Below are positions 7,568-12,380 of a DNA stretch of 12,380 nucleotides, piece after piece. The notes below the pieces were generated by a model. It did not search any database. It had not been told where the DNA came from and was given only the letters and a program-made list of their open reading frames with translations. Source of the DNA: Acidobacteriaceae bacterium (GTDB taxonomy: Bacteria > Acidobacteriota > Terriglobia > Terriglobales > Acidobacteriaceae); NCBI GenBank assembly GCA_003140705.1, contig PLKU01000198.1:310-12689 (forward strand). Reading direction: 5' to 3'. Both the position numbers and the translations under genes were made by a program. Each line of letters starts with the position of its first letter. Position 1 is the first letter of the stretch.

Positions 7568-8202
7568 CTGATTGCTCCAATTTTCGCGGGCGGGGAAGAA
7601 TCGACCCTGAGCACAAGATCAAAACAACAGTTTATCGCGTTCCCGTCCCAGCCTGCTGCTGGAACTATAGTCAAATCCTGCGGGTGCCCCAGAGCCGAGT
7701 GCCCTAGCTCTCGATTTTGCCCCTGGGATAGCACGAGCTTCGATCCCAGCTTCGTTGAAAACTCCGACCTCAGTTCGAGCCAAATATCCCGTGCTGTGTC
7801 ACTGGTGCAAATCGCCAATGTTCCATAGGGGGAGGAACAGTCCCCTGAAGCGTGCAACTGGCCTGGGCCAGACTGGAAGAGAAGGAACACTATTTGTTCC
7901 TTGGGAGTCGGCACATGACTAGTTGCTCAAACAAGTTGCTTCCGCATCAATCGCTGACAGCATTCTAGAGCGGCGACTACAGGGCTGTCTTTGGGAGGTC
8001 TCCATTCCGGACTTTTTTTCGCGAACTCATGAGCTGGCCCAAGCTCAACGTCGCGACATTTGGAGCCTTGAATCTCCGCCATGAATTCGGCCTCAACTTG
8101 CGCAAAGCCCAGATATCAACATTTGACCGCTCAATGCCCGGTTGGCTAGCGGTGATACGTCCGGAATCGCCGCCGAACGACTCCGGTCCGTACAACCCTC
8201 GA
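7568..8202. other. Long intergenic spacer upstream of the molybdenum hydroxylase operon
   Basis: No gene is supported in these 635 bases. An open minus-strand frame (7914 to 7552) overlaps the start of the [2Fe-2S] gene and shows no family features. The operon promoter should lie here; TATAGT on the minus strand (7669-7664) could be a -10, but no matching -35 is present at 16-18 nt. An eight-bp inverted repeat (AAGGAACA at 7882-7889, TGTTCCTT at 7895-7902, five-base loop) is visible. The right end contains copy A of the dispersed repeat. Confidence 0.6.
8078..8136 (+). repeat. Dispersed repeat, copy A (of four)
   Basis: The segment aligns with three other places in the window around the core AAGCCCAG[AT]TATCAACATTTGA. 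Against copy D, the last 31 bases (ending CCGCTCAATG) differ at about three positions. Against copy B it matches over about 46 bases with one indel. It lies in the spacer downstream of the secreted-protein gene. In one plus frame it ends QSPDINI then TGA, in line with the other copies. Confidence 0.75.
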
Positions 8203-8781
8203 TCAAAACTCGCGAAAGCTTGCTAGAAGCTTCAGTTCTATTTGCTTGGTTACTGCGGCAGGAGTTTTGTCGCCATCGTAAGGGCCGATGAACTCGAAGG
8301 AAAAAGTGCGGCCACGCAGCCCAAAATAGTAAGAGTCTGGATAGTCCACACCACCACCGCCGCCACCATAGTAATAGAACTCTGCATGTGTGGTGTGAAT
8401 CCGCTTTGGTGGAATATCCTCCATTCCTGTCGGGGCGAACGCAGTCAGACCCGATCGATGAAACGGCGTATCGTGTGCAATGACATTGATTGTGGCGTTA
8501 TCTTCATCCTCGGCAATGGCGAGTTCCATCGGCTGGGGATTAGTAGCCAGCCTCGCCACCCATTCATTCGCGGGAATACCACCGACTCCGGGCGCAGTGA
8601 CGGTAGGCGCTACGTGATACCGGGGTGGATACTCAAAGCAAAACCGATCCTTCCTATCGACATAAACCTGCCAACCTGGCTGTGTGGGCTGTGCAGCGCA
8701 TGGGCTTGGATGCTCAGCGGCCAACAATGGGGAACAGCATATTGCAAGCAACGGAAATCCAGTCCACAACTGCAATCTCAT
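8203..8781 (-). CDS. Secreted protein of unknown function
   Basis: The protein is 192 aa with a typical Sec signal peptide: basic start MRLQLW, hydrophobic core to about residue 20, probable cleavage after LLAA (22). The LLAICC segment is a poor lipobox because Ile precedes the Cys, so a lipoprotein is unlikely. The mature part has DRFCFEYPPRYHVAP (45-59), a long central region, then TFSFEFIGPY (159-168) and a C-terminal helix ending LLASFREF. This layout resembles small PsbP-like or similar secreted beta-rich domains that end in an ASFRF-type motif, but I do not recognise a specific family. Six consecutive glycines (139-144) follow a Tyr-rich patch. A GGGTGG ribosome site sits six bases before the ATG, and a perfect TATAAT lies about 40 nt upstream. 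The gene stands alone between repeat copies A and B. Confidence 0.8.
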   Translation of the reverse strand: MRLQLWTGFPLLAICCSPLLAAEHPSPCAAQPTQPGWQVYVDRKDRFCFEYPPRYHVAPTVTAPGVGGIPANEWVARLATNPQPMELAIAEDEDNATINVIAHDTPFHRSGLTAFAPTGMEDIPPKRIHTTHAEFYYYGGGGGGVDYPDSYYFGLRGRTFSFEFIGPYDGDKTPAAVTKQIELKLLASFREF

Positions 8782-8819
8782 GATTGGCCACCCGCGAACA
8801 ACAGAAGTAGACCCTCCGA

Positions 8820-8843
8820 ATTATACAAAGAGGTTTGCAGTCA
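8820..8843 (-). promoter_or_regulatory. Putative promoter of the secreted-protein gene
   Basis: A perfect -10 hexamer TATAAT reads on the minus strand at 8825-8820, predicting a start near 8813 and a leader of about 30 nt before the ATG at 8781. The best upstream element is GTGACT, only 13 nt away, which is too close for a standard sigma-70 -35. No good hexamer exists at 16-18 nt. A similar TGACT-N13-TATA(A/G)T arrangement precedes the zinc-ribbon gene. Confidence 0.45.
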
Positions 8844-8890
8844 CGTTATTCGAAAACGTCGCGAGGTCTTGAATTAAGGTTGTCCCTGGT

Positions 8891-8995
8891 TTGTCGCCGA
8901 TTTGGAGATTACCTGTTGATCAATATCGCCAGTCTGGCGCCATTGCCGTCGGGAATTGGTCTCAAAACGTGCTAAGCCCAGTTTTCAACATTTGA
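8891..8995 (+). repeat. Dispersed repeat, copy B (long form)
   Basis: It aligns with copy C over about 105 bases. Both begin TTGTCGCC, both have GATCAATATC exactly 27 bases later, then share GCCGTCGGGAATTGG, CTCAAAA, AAGCCCAGTT and a terminal TGA. The 3' half also matches copies A and D. In the plus frame ending at 8995 it reads VDQY..GAIAVGNW..SPVFNI then TGA. The IS1-like transposase scrap begins immediately after it. Confidence 0.8.
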
Positions 8996-8997
8996 GG

Positions 8998-9063
8998 CTG
9001 CGCATCACACCGGCAATGGCTGCTGGCATTTCAGATCACGTTTGGAGCTTTGTGGAGATCGCG
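8998..9063 (+). pseudogene. C-terminal scrap of an IS1-like DDE transposase
   Basis: The plus frame reads LRITPAMAAGISDHVW then SFVEIA. This matches the conserved end of a group of IS1-like/DDE transposases (typically TLR.TPAMAAG.TDHVWSLEE) found in environmental bacteria. Only about 22 residues survive, starting directly at the end of repeat copy B, with no catalytic domain upstream. Assignment to the exact family is from recall of this signature; the local match is clear but short. Confidence 0.6.
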
Positions 9064-9208
9064 TCTCCAATCGGAACTCAGAATCCCATCTCAAGTACCT
9101 TGATGGGCCCTTCGACGATCATGCGGAGTTTCGGTATTGACCTAACCGCAGAGATGGGCGGCTTCAGATGTTTTGGGAACCGTGTGCACTCGGCTTCGAT
9201 TAGGAGCT

Positions 9209-10336
9209 CTAGAGTGATCGCGAAACTGCACCGGAGGTCGTGCAGAGCTCGTACAATGCCGGATGGTCGAAGATGGTGGTGTTGATGAGGGCAGAGACGG
9301 CGGCGCGGGCGTCCAAGAGCTCCTGGACGCGAGTCTCCGGCCCTCCGCTCCAGACGCGTTCCATGTCTTCCGCCACGAGTTTTTCGATGTCCTTTGGGTG
9401 CATTGCAACCAGTTCCTTCCTCAAATAGGCAGTGATTGTCTCGAATTCTCCCTTATCGAGCCAGACTCCGTGACATTGCGGGCACCAATCGACAATGACG
9501 GAACTGTTGCCGAAGATGACGGAGACCATTTTGGTGCTCTTGCATTTCACGCATGAGCGGTTGGTCACAAGTGCGCTCGTCTTCCCCATGTCGTCGATCT
9601 CGTCGTTCAGCCAGTGCATGGAGCCTTCGTTCACCTTGTTTTTCAGTTTTCGCAGTTCGTCTTTGATCAGCCACATTCCCTTGCACTTCGGGCAGCCTTC
9701 AAAGTCCATGGAGAAGATGGAATACACAAACAGATTTTGCCCACAGACAGGACAAATGTCGGCGGTATTCTCCTTTTTGACCGCGTCCTTGATCGGAGGA
9801 ACGTCCACCGTGAAGTCCGTCTCAGAGCTTGGCCTTTTGCTTCGCTTGTTCCAGTAGGGAACGTGGACGTTGTTGACGAAGTCGGAGAAGCCATGACCTT
9901 GGGCCGGCATGATTTTGGACATGATTGTGGAGATAACCGGAATATTTTCTCCTTCGACCATGTCGATGATCTTGTCGGTGGCCGGTCGGTCTTCGGCGAG
10001 TACTTTGTCGATTAGATTCAGCTCGCCGCCGTCGAGCCAGAAGCCGCCGCAGTTTCTGCAAAGGTGTAGATGAATGTCGTCGGACTCCAGAAACTTCACC
10101 TTGCTCAGATTGAAGTCGTCGCAGCGGGGGCACTTCTTTGGCTTCTTCTCGGGTTCGTCCGTCTCGATCTCTTCGCAGTATTCGATGCTTCCGGGAGTGT
10201 TGAAGGCCATCCTGTCCAGGTCACCGGCGTCCAGCCAGAGGCTGCCGCATTTATCGCACATGTCATAGGAGATGCTGTCCTTCTTGGTGACGACCTGGTT
10301 GGTCGTCATCTCGGTACCGCAGTTCAGGCATTTCAT
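9209..10336 (-). CDS. Protein with four TFIIB-type zinc ribbons
   Basis: The protein is 375 aa with four zf-TFIIB-like ribbons. Each has C-x2-C, a spacer of 16-20 residues, a second C-x2-C, and a following [FMLV]WL...E/D motif. The cysteine sets are C3/C6-C27/C30 (then SLWLDAGDL), C69/C72-C93/C96 (GFWLDGGEL), C195/C198-C215/C218 (MWLIKDEL) and C262/C265-C285/C288 (VWLDKGEF). A long linker (about 112-190) separates ribbons 1-2 from 3-4, and a charged helical tail follows 300. All 16 cysteines are present, so four zinc sites are plausible. No signal peptide or membrane helix is visible, so it should be cytoplasmic. Such domains occur in bacterial proteins of unknown role; nucleic-acid or protein binding is inference only. 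The start is supported by GGAG seven bases before the ATG. It lies alone between repeat copies B and C. Confidence 0.9.
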   Translation of the reverse strand: MKCLNCGTEMTTNQVVTKKDSISYDMCDKCGSLWLDAGDLDRMAFNTPGSIEYCEEIETDEPEKKPKKCPRCDDFNLSKVKFLESDDIHLHLCRNCGGFWLDGGELNLIDKVLAEDRPATDKIIDMVEGENIPVISTIMSKIMPAQGHGFSDFVNNVHVPYWNKRSKRPSSETDFTVDVPPIKDAVKKENTADICPVCGQNLFVYSIFSMDFEGCPKCKGMWLIKDELRKLKNKVNEGSMHWLNDEIDDMGKTSALVTNRSCVKCKSTKMVSVIFGNSSVIVDWCPQCHGVWLDKGEFETITAYLRKELVAMHPKDIEKLVAEDMERVWSGGPETRVQELLDARAAVSALINTTIFDHPALYELCTTSGAVSRSL

Positions 10337-10387
10337 TGGAGGACTCCGGTTAGGTCTTTGGGGCGGACATCGGTGGCGCTGGATGGA

Positions 10388-10412
10388 ACTATAGTCTGCG
10401 TTATCGAGTCAA
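10388..10412 (-). promoter_or_regulatory. Possible promoter of the zinc-ribbon gene
   Basis: On the minus strand TTGACT (10412-10407) is followed after 13 nt by TATAGT (10393-10388). The -10 would start transcription near 10381, giving a leader of about 45 nt. Both hexamers are good but the 13-nt gap is short for sigma-70, so the -35 assignment is doubtful. Confidence 0.35.
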
Positions 10413-10483
10413 GGTGATGCCCTCTGGACAAGGCAGCTACGGCTTCCGATTCTAGCAGACGGCGGGCTCGGGTTCTGGGTCTA

Positions 10484-10589
10484 TTGTCGCCAATCCATCA
10501 GTCACTGGTCGATCAATATCACCTGTTTGGATGCCGGTGCCGTCGGGAATTGGCCTCAAAAGGCGCGAAGCCCAGTTATCGCCAACTGA
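10484..10589 (+). repeat. Dispersed repeat, copy C (long form)
   Basis: It is the partner of copy B over about 105 bases, with identical spacing of the TTGTCGCC and GATCAATATC landmarks and a shared GCCGTCGGGAATTGG block. Relative to B it carries a one-base insertion near 10530. Allowing for that shift, the plus-strand reading is VDQY..GAGAVGNW..SPVIAN then TGA at 10587-10589, collinear with copy B. Confidence 0.8.
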
Positions 10590-10697
10590 CACCTGATTCC
10601 TGGAGCTCAGTGACCGAGCAGTACGATGCCAACCCTCGAGGAAACCTTGTCACATGCCAACTTCCCGTTACTGATGTAGTCCGGCTTATCCGGTACG

Positions 10698-10895
10698 ATG
10701 ACATCTGAATGGGATCCCACACGTTTATTAGCCCGAATCGGCACGACCATTGTTCTCATCTGCCTGTTGGCCGGCGGTGGTGGAGTTGCATACAACGCGA
10801 TGAGTATTCGCCATTATCGTCAGATCGCCAGAGTTCCCGGCAAGCTATAGGAAATAGGCGGCTACTCAATGCACCTGTAATGCACGGGGGAAACC
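10698..10895 (+). pseudogene. Alpha/beta hydrolase, N-terminal remnant with two nonsense codons
   Basis: From ATG at 10698 a 50-codon frame encodes a membrane-anchor-like N-terminus: a short charged lead, then GTTIVLICLLAGGGGVAYNA as one hydrophobic helix, and RVPGKL before TAG at 10848. Reading on in the same frame gives EIGGYSMHL, then TAA at 10878, then CTGE. Restoring Tyr at both stops yields KLYEIGGYSMHLYCTGE, which matches the entry strand of membrane-anchored alpha/beta hydrolases (commonly ..G..MHLYCTG.G.PTV). Each stop needs a single third-base change from a Tyr codon. Homology ends by about 10895, before the nucleophile elbow and all catalytic residues, so no enzyme is possible. A short membrane peptide could still be made from the first 50 codons. 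Confidence 0.75.
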
Positions 10896-11090
10896 GGCAC
10901 GCGTCGTATCGGCGAAGGTACATACCGAGCGGTGCATTTGCAGCTCGCTTTTGGCGCGCTCCATTTCGACATTGTCATAGGCAGCGAACCTGTTGCTGAC
11001 GCTGCAATACAAAGAAGAACGAGCCCTCATGCACTCGCTGTTCCAACCTTCAAAAGTTCGTTCGAGACGTTTACAGATTGGGCAATCCAC
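10866..11090 (-). CDS. Small C-x2-C protein, probably with a replaced C-terminus
   Basis: The protein is 74 aa from a GTG start at 11090 with a strong GGAGGGGG ribosome site about five bases upstream. It begins MDCPICKRLE (C3-x2-C6), continues through a helical region with RFAAYDNVEMERAKSELQ (34-51), and has HRSVC (53-57). I recognise this layout from short uncharacterised proteins in Acidobacteria that end soon after the final Cys. The last 17 residues here (from about residue 58) are antisense to the hydrolase pseudogene and look unrelated, so the original 3' end was probably lost in a junction near 10900-10920. The helical part may be intact and the protein still made. Function is unknown. 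The DUF2934 gene lies 53 nt upstream in the same direction and may be co-transcribed. Confidence 0.6.
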   Translation of the reverse strand: MDCPICKRLERTFEGWNSECMRARSSLYCSVSNRFAAYDNVEMERAKSELQMHRSVCTFADTTRAGFPRALQVH

Positions 11091-11143
11091 AACTTCCCCC
11101 TCCGGCCTTCGGCCAGACCTTCGATAGCTGAAATGTGGCTGCT

Positions 11144-11338
11144 TCAGAGCTCCAGAATTTGACGCTCGGCGTAGAGCCAGTCCTGCATGTCGGTGCCGGG
11201 TTTGCTGCCGCGGCTCTCGAAGATATGGAATGCCCGCTCCCTGATCCTGTCTTGCGAAGCTGAGATTTCCGGTGCTGCCGACTTGCTGGCAGGCGAGGCT
11301 TTGACTTTTGATTGTTTTTGAACTTTGGAAACTATCAT
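11144..11338 (-). CDS. DUF2934 family protein
   Basis: The protein is 64 aa. The C-terminal half (31-63) is a DUF2934 domain: RIRERAFHIFESRGSKPG then a DW-x2-AE-x2-IL pattern (QDWLYAERQILE). The N-terminal 30 residues are Lys/Ser/Ala-rich and probably disordered. The start at 11338 is chosen because GAGGG lies five bases upstream; an in-frame ATG at 11350 overlaps that site. No function is established for the family. A credible promoter (TTGACT-N17-TAACTT) lies about 105-135 nt upstream. The small C-x2-C gene follows. Confidence 0.88.
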   Translation of the reverse strand: MIVSKVQKQSKVKASPASKSAAPEISASQDRIRERAFHIFESRGSKPGTDMQDWLYAERQILEL

Positions 11339-11443
11339 AGGGACCCTCATGTATTTTAAGGGCTAAGAGGAAGGATACTTCAGAGTGACTGCCTTAGTTC
11401 AGAGAACCTGAAAGGGGGGAAATATAACTCACCCCTAACTTCA

Positions 11444-11472
11444 AAGTTATTCTTATTGATCACGGGAGTCAA
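11444..11472 (-). promoter_or_regulatory. Putative sigma-70 promoter for the DUF2934 gene
   Basis: On the minus strand TTGACT (11472-11467) is followed after exactly 17 nt by TAACTT (11449-11444), which keeps the key first, second and last bases of TATAAT. Transcription would begin near 11437, leaving a leader of about 100 nt before the ATG at 11338. Confidence 0.5.
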
Positions 11473-11534
11473 GCGCTGATTAGTCAAAGGAGTTGTATTT
11501 GCTGGGCGTTTTGGAGGGAGGCGAGCAATGGCAA

Positions 11535-11584
11535 GGGCCTGAAGGCCGCGTCGATTCGCACGGTATTTCAGGGGCTGAAGCCCC
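11535..11584. repeat. Pair of small palindromes (GGCCTGAAGGCC and GGGGCTGAAGCCCC)
   Basis: GGGCCTGAAGGCC (11535-11547) and GGGGCTGAAGCCCC (11571-11584) are short hairpins with a TGAA-type centre. I recall such CTGAAG-centred palindromes as abundant in Acidobacteria intergenic DNA. Each occurs once here, so repeat status is from recall. Confidence 0.5.
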
Positions 11585-11860
11585 CCTCCCTTCGGAATCT
11601 TCGATTTACGACTGCAGAGTCGCGCCGGCCGTGCGGGACGGCTGGGGCCGAGGGTGATCGGGCTCACCGGGTTTCACGCAGGGCTATTCTTCATTGGCTC
11701 CCTCCGGGAGCGGGGTCGCTGGTTGAGATTCGTGCGATCCAACAGCAAGCAAAACGCTCGAAGGATACAGCGGGAATTCCATATTAGTCCTCGCAAATGC
11801 CCTTCGGTCCGGGAATGATTGCGGAGACCGCATGGATGCTTCGCTAATCGCTCAGCTGTT

Positions 11861-11910
11861 CGGGCGTCAACTGGCGCTATGCCCAGTTATCAACATTTGA
11901 CCGCCCAATG
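11861..11910 (+). repeat. Dispersed repeat, copy D (short form)
   Basis: It contains GCCCAGTTATCAACATTTGACCGCCCAATG. This matches copy A through the CCGC[CT]CAATG end and copies B and C through the CAGTTATC / CATTTGA core. The preceding CGGGCGTCAACTGGCGCTAT aligns with the GGCCTCAAAAGGCGCGAA of copy C. In the shared plus frame it ends LCPVINI then TGA. Confidence 0.7.
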
Positions 11911-12042
11911 TTTGAATTGACGGGCAACCGAACGAAACTCAAAGATGCGGCGCTCGATCCCAACTTCCTCGTCGATCTTGATGTGTGCGCGGGCCTCAAG
12001 CGGAAGCTGGGACGCCTGCCTAGGACAAGGTCAGAGCAGTAA
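11908..12042 (+). CDS. Possible small ORF, 44 aa, unknown
   Basis: The ATG is the last three bases of repeat copy D. The frame reads MFELTGNRTKLKDAALDP, NFLVDLDVCAGLKRKLGRL, and ends at TAA 12040. The middle has a plausible helical, acidic/basic pattern, but there is no clear ribosome site and no family I recognise. It may be a scrap of a decayed gene or chance. Confidence 0.2.
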   Translation: MFELTGNRTKLKDAALDPNFLVDLDVCAGLKRKLGRLPRTRSEQ

Positions 12043-12228
12043 TGTCATCGTCCTGTCCAAATGCCTGTGCTGCGCAAGCGACGGCTTCTTCCGGTTGGGT
12101 GCTGAGCGCAGCTATGCACGTGCGGCCTGGTGTTCTCTAGGTTCGCATTGCCGCGAAGAGCGGCGCACCGCCGATCGCACGCTTCAGGTAGTCATCTGAG
12201 CTCTCGAATGAAACCGCCGCGGAAACGA

Positions 12229-12380
12229 TCAGAAGGTGAAACGACCCCCGATTGTCGGAGCAAGGTTATTGTCGCTGTTATATGGGACACCCGGGCCATG
12301 AGGGATGGCGATGGCCAGACCGCCGCTCACGTAGGAATACGCAATTCCTGCAAAAGCGTCGAAACGCTTGGTGAAGTGAT
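12229..12380 (-). CDS. Porin-like outer-membrane beta-barrel, C-terminal end (partial)
   Basis: Only the last 49 codons lie in the window, the 5' part being beyond the right edge. The reading HFTKRFDAFAGIAYSYVSGG, then a turn, then NNLAPTIGGRFTF and TGA, has alternating hydrophobic strands and a terminal Phe, the standard outer-membrane insertion signal. The KR-x-DA-x-AGI-x-YS pattern and final PT-x-G-x-RF-x-F fit the last two strands of Gram-negative general porins or related OprD/Porin-type barrels. The exact family and substrate cannot be fixed from this part. No terminator hairpin is evident after the stop. Confidence 0.75.
   Translation of the reverse strand, partial: HFTKRFDAFAGIAYSYVSGGLAIAIPHGPGVPYNSDNNLAPTIGGRFTF

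Larger units (their letters stand above)
8782..9208. other. Intergenic spacer with repeat copy B and a transposase scrap
   Basis: It holds the promoter of the secreted-protein gene, repeat copy B, and a C-terminal fragment of an IS1-like transposase. The remaining part (about 9064-9208) shows nothing I can identify. It is also the 3' side of the zinc-ribbon gene; no clear terminator is present. Confidence 0.6.
10337..10697. other. Intergenic spacer between zinc-ribbon gene and hydrolase remnant
   Basis: It contains the probable promoter of the zinc-ribbon gene and repeat copy C. Nothing else could be identified, and no clear ribosome site precedes the hydrolase remnant. Confidence 0.6.
11339..12228. 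other. Long repeat-rich spacer between DUF2934 gene and porin
   Basis: Nearly 900 bases without a convincing gene. It holds the DUF2934 promoter, two small palindromes (11535-11584), a GCTCCC/GGGAGC hairpin (11697-11711), repeat copy D, and a weak 44-codon frame (11908-12042). The segment 11535-11711 has the look of compound intergenic repeats common in Acidobacteria. Nothing was identified from 12043 to 12228. Confidence 0.55.

Noticed and set aside
7552..7914. Minus-strand 120-codon open frame
   Set aside because: It overlaps the start of the [2Fe-2S] gene, has no recognisable domain, and no supported start.
7664..10396. Shared 13-mer GACTATAGTTCCA upstream of two minus-strand genes (about 7664 and 10384)
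   Set aside because: A few repeated 13-mers are expected by chance in 12 kb counting both strands, so this alone is not evidence of a common operator.
11380..11667. Minus-strand 95-codon open frame
   Set aside because: It reads through the CTGAAG palindromes and compound intergenic repeats; such frames arise often from these repeats.
8078..11910. Integron cassette array with attC sites
   Set aside because: One repeat per gene module is suggestive, but I see no paired GTTRRRY/RYYYAAC cores or the long imperfect palindrome of attC, and no integrase is in the window.
11945..12199. Plus-strand 84-codon open frame
   Set aside because: Composition is unlike a protein (Ser/Cys/Arg-rich without pattern), and no ribosome site is present.
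1..12380. CRISPR arrays, tRNA and rRNA genes
   Set aside because: No regularly spaced short repeats, no tRNA-like cloverleaf and no rRNA sequence were recognised on reading both strands.

Overview
The window looks like an accessory region of an Acidobacteriota-type genome, probably class Terriglobia. This rests on gene families and intergenic style, not on a marker gene. The indicators are a DUF2934 protein, a small C-x2-C protein of a type I associate with Acidobacteria, GGGGCTGAAGCCCC-type intergenic palindromes, a Tat-exported isoquinoline-oxidoreductase-like enzyme, and a TIR/nSTAND operon. Almost every intact gene is on the minus strand. Intergenic DNA is plentiful and full of repeats and decayed genes.

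Layout. (1) 1-3487, minus: a two-gene operon. The upstream gene encodes a 494-aa protein with an N-terminal TIR domain and two further TIR-like modules. Twenty bases downstream comes an nSTAND-family NTPase with Walker A and B motifs, one membrane helix and the start of a TPR-like region, cut by the window edge. It resembles the NTP-dependent conflict (immunity-like) systems with a TIR effector and a STAND switch. (2) 3488-4856: a truncated IS110-family transposase, then non-coding DNA with a perfect 17-bp hairpin and a short repeat. (3) 4857-7567, minus: a two-gene molybdenum hydroxylase operon, made of a [2Fe-2S] subunit and a Tat-exported molybdopterin subunit. (4) 7568-12228: isolated small genes separated by long spacers. 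They are a secreted protein of unknown function, a protein with four TFIIB-type zinc ribbons, the dead N-terminus of an alpha/beta hydrolase, a small C-x2-C protein with a replaced tail, and a DUF2934 protein. (5) 12229-12380, minus: the last 49 residues of a porin-like beta-barrel.

The least expected feature is a degenerate repeat of about 50-105 bp, present four times in the same orientation (8078-8136, 8891-8995, 10484-10589, 11861-11910). One copy lies in each spacer, so the copies divide the 8.1-11.9 kb region into gene modules. An IS1-like transposase C-terminal scrap directly abuts one copy. With the IS110 fragment and the hydrolase pseudogene, this points to a region shaped by repeated insertion, recombination and decay. 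The two operons appear functionally independent. The TIR/nSTAND pair is the best candidate for a defence or self/non-self signalling system, and the repeat-bounded modules are the best candidate for something undescribed.
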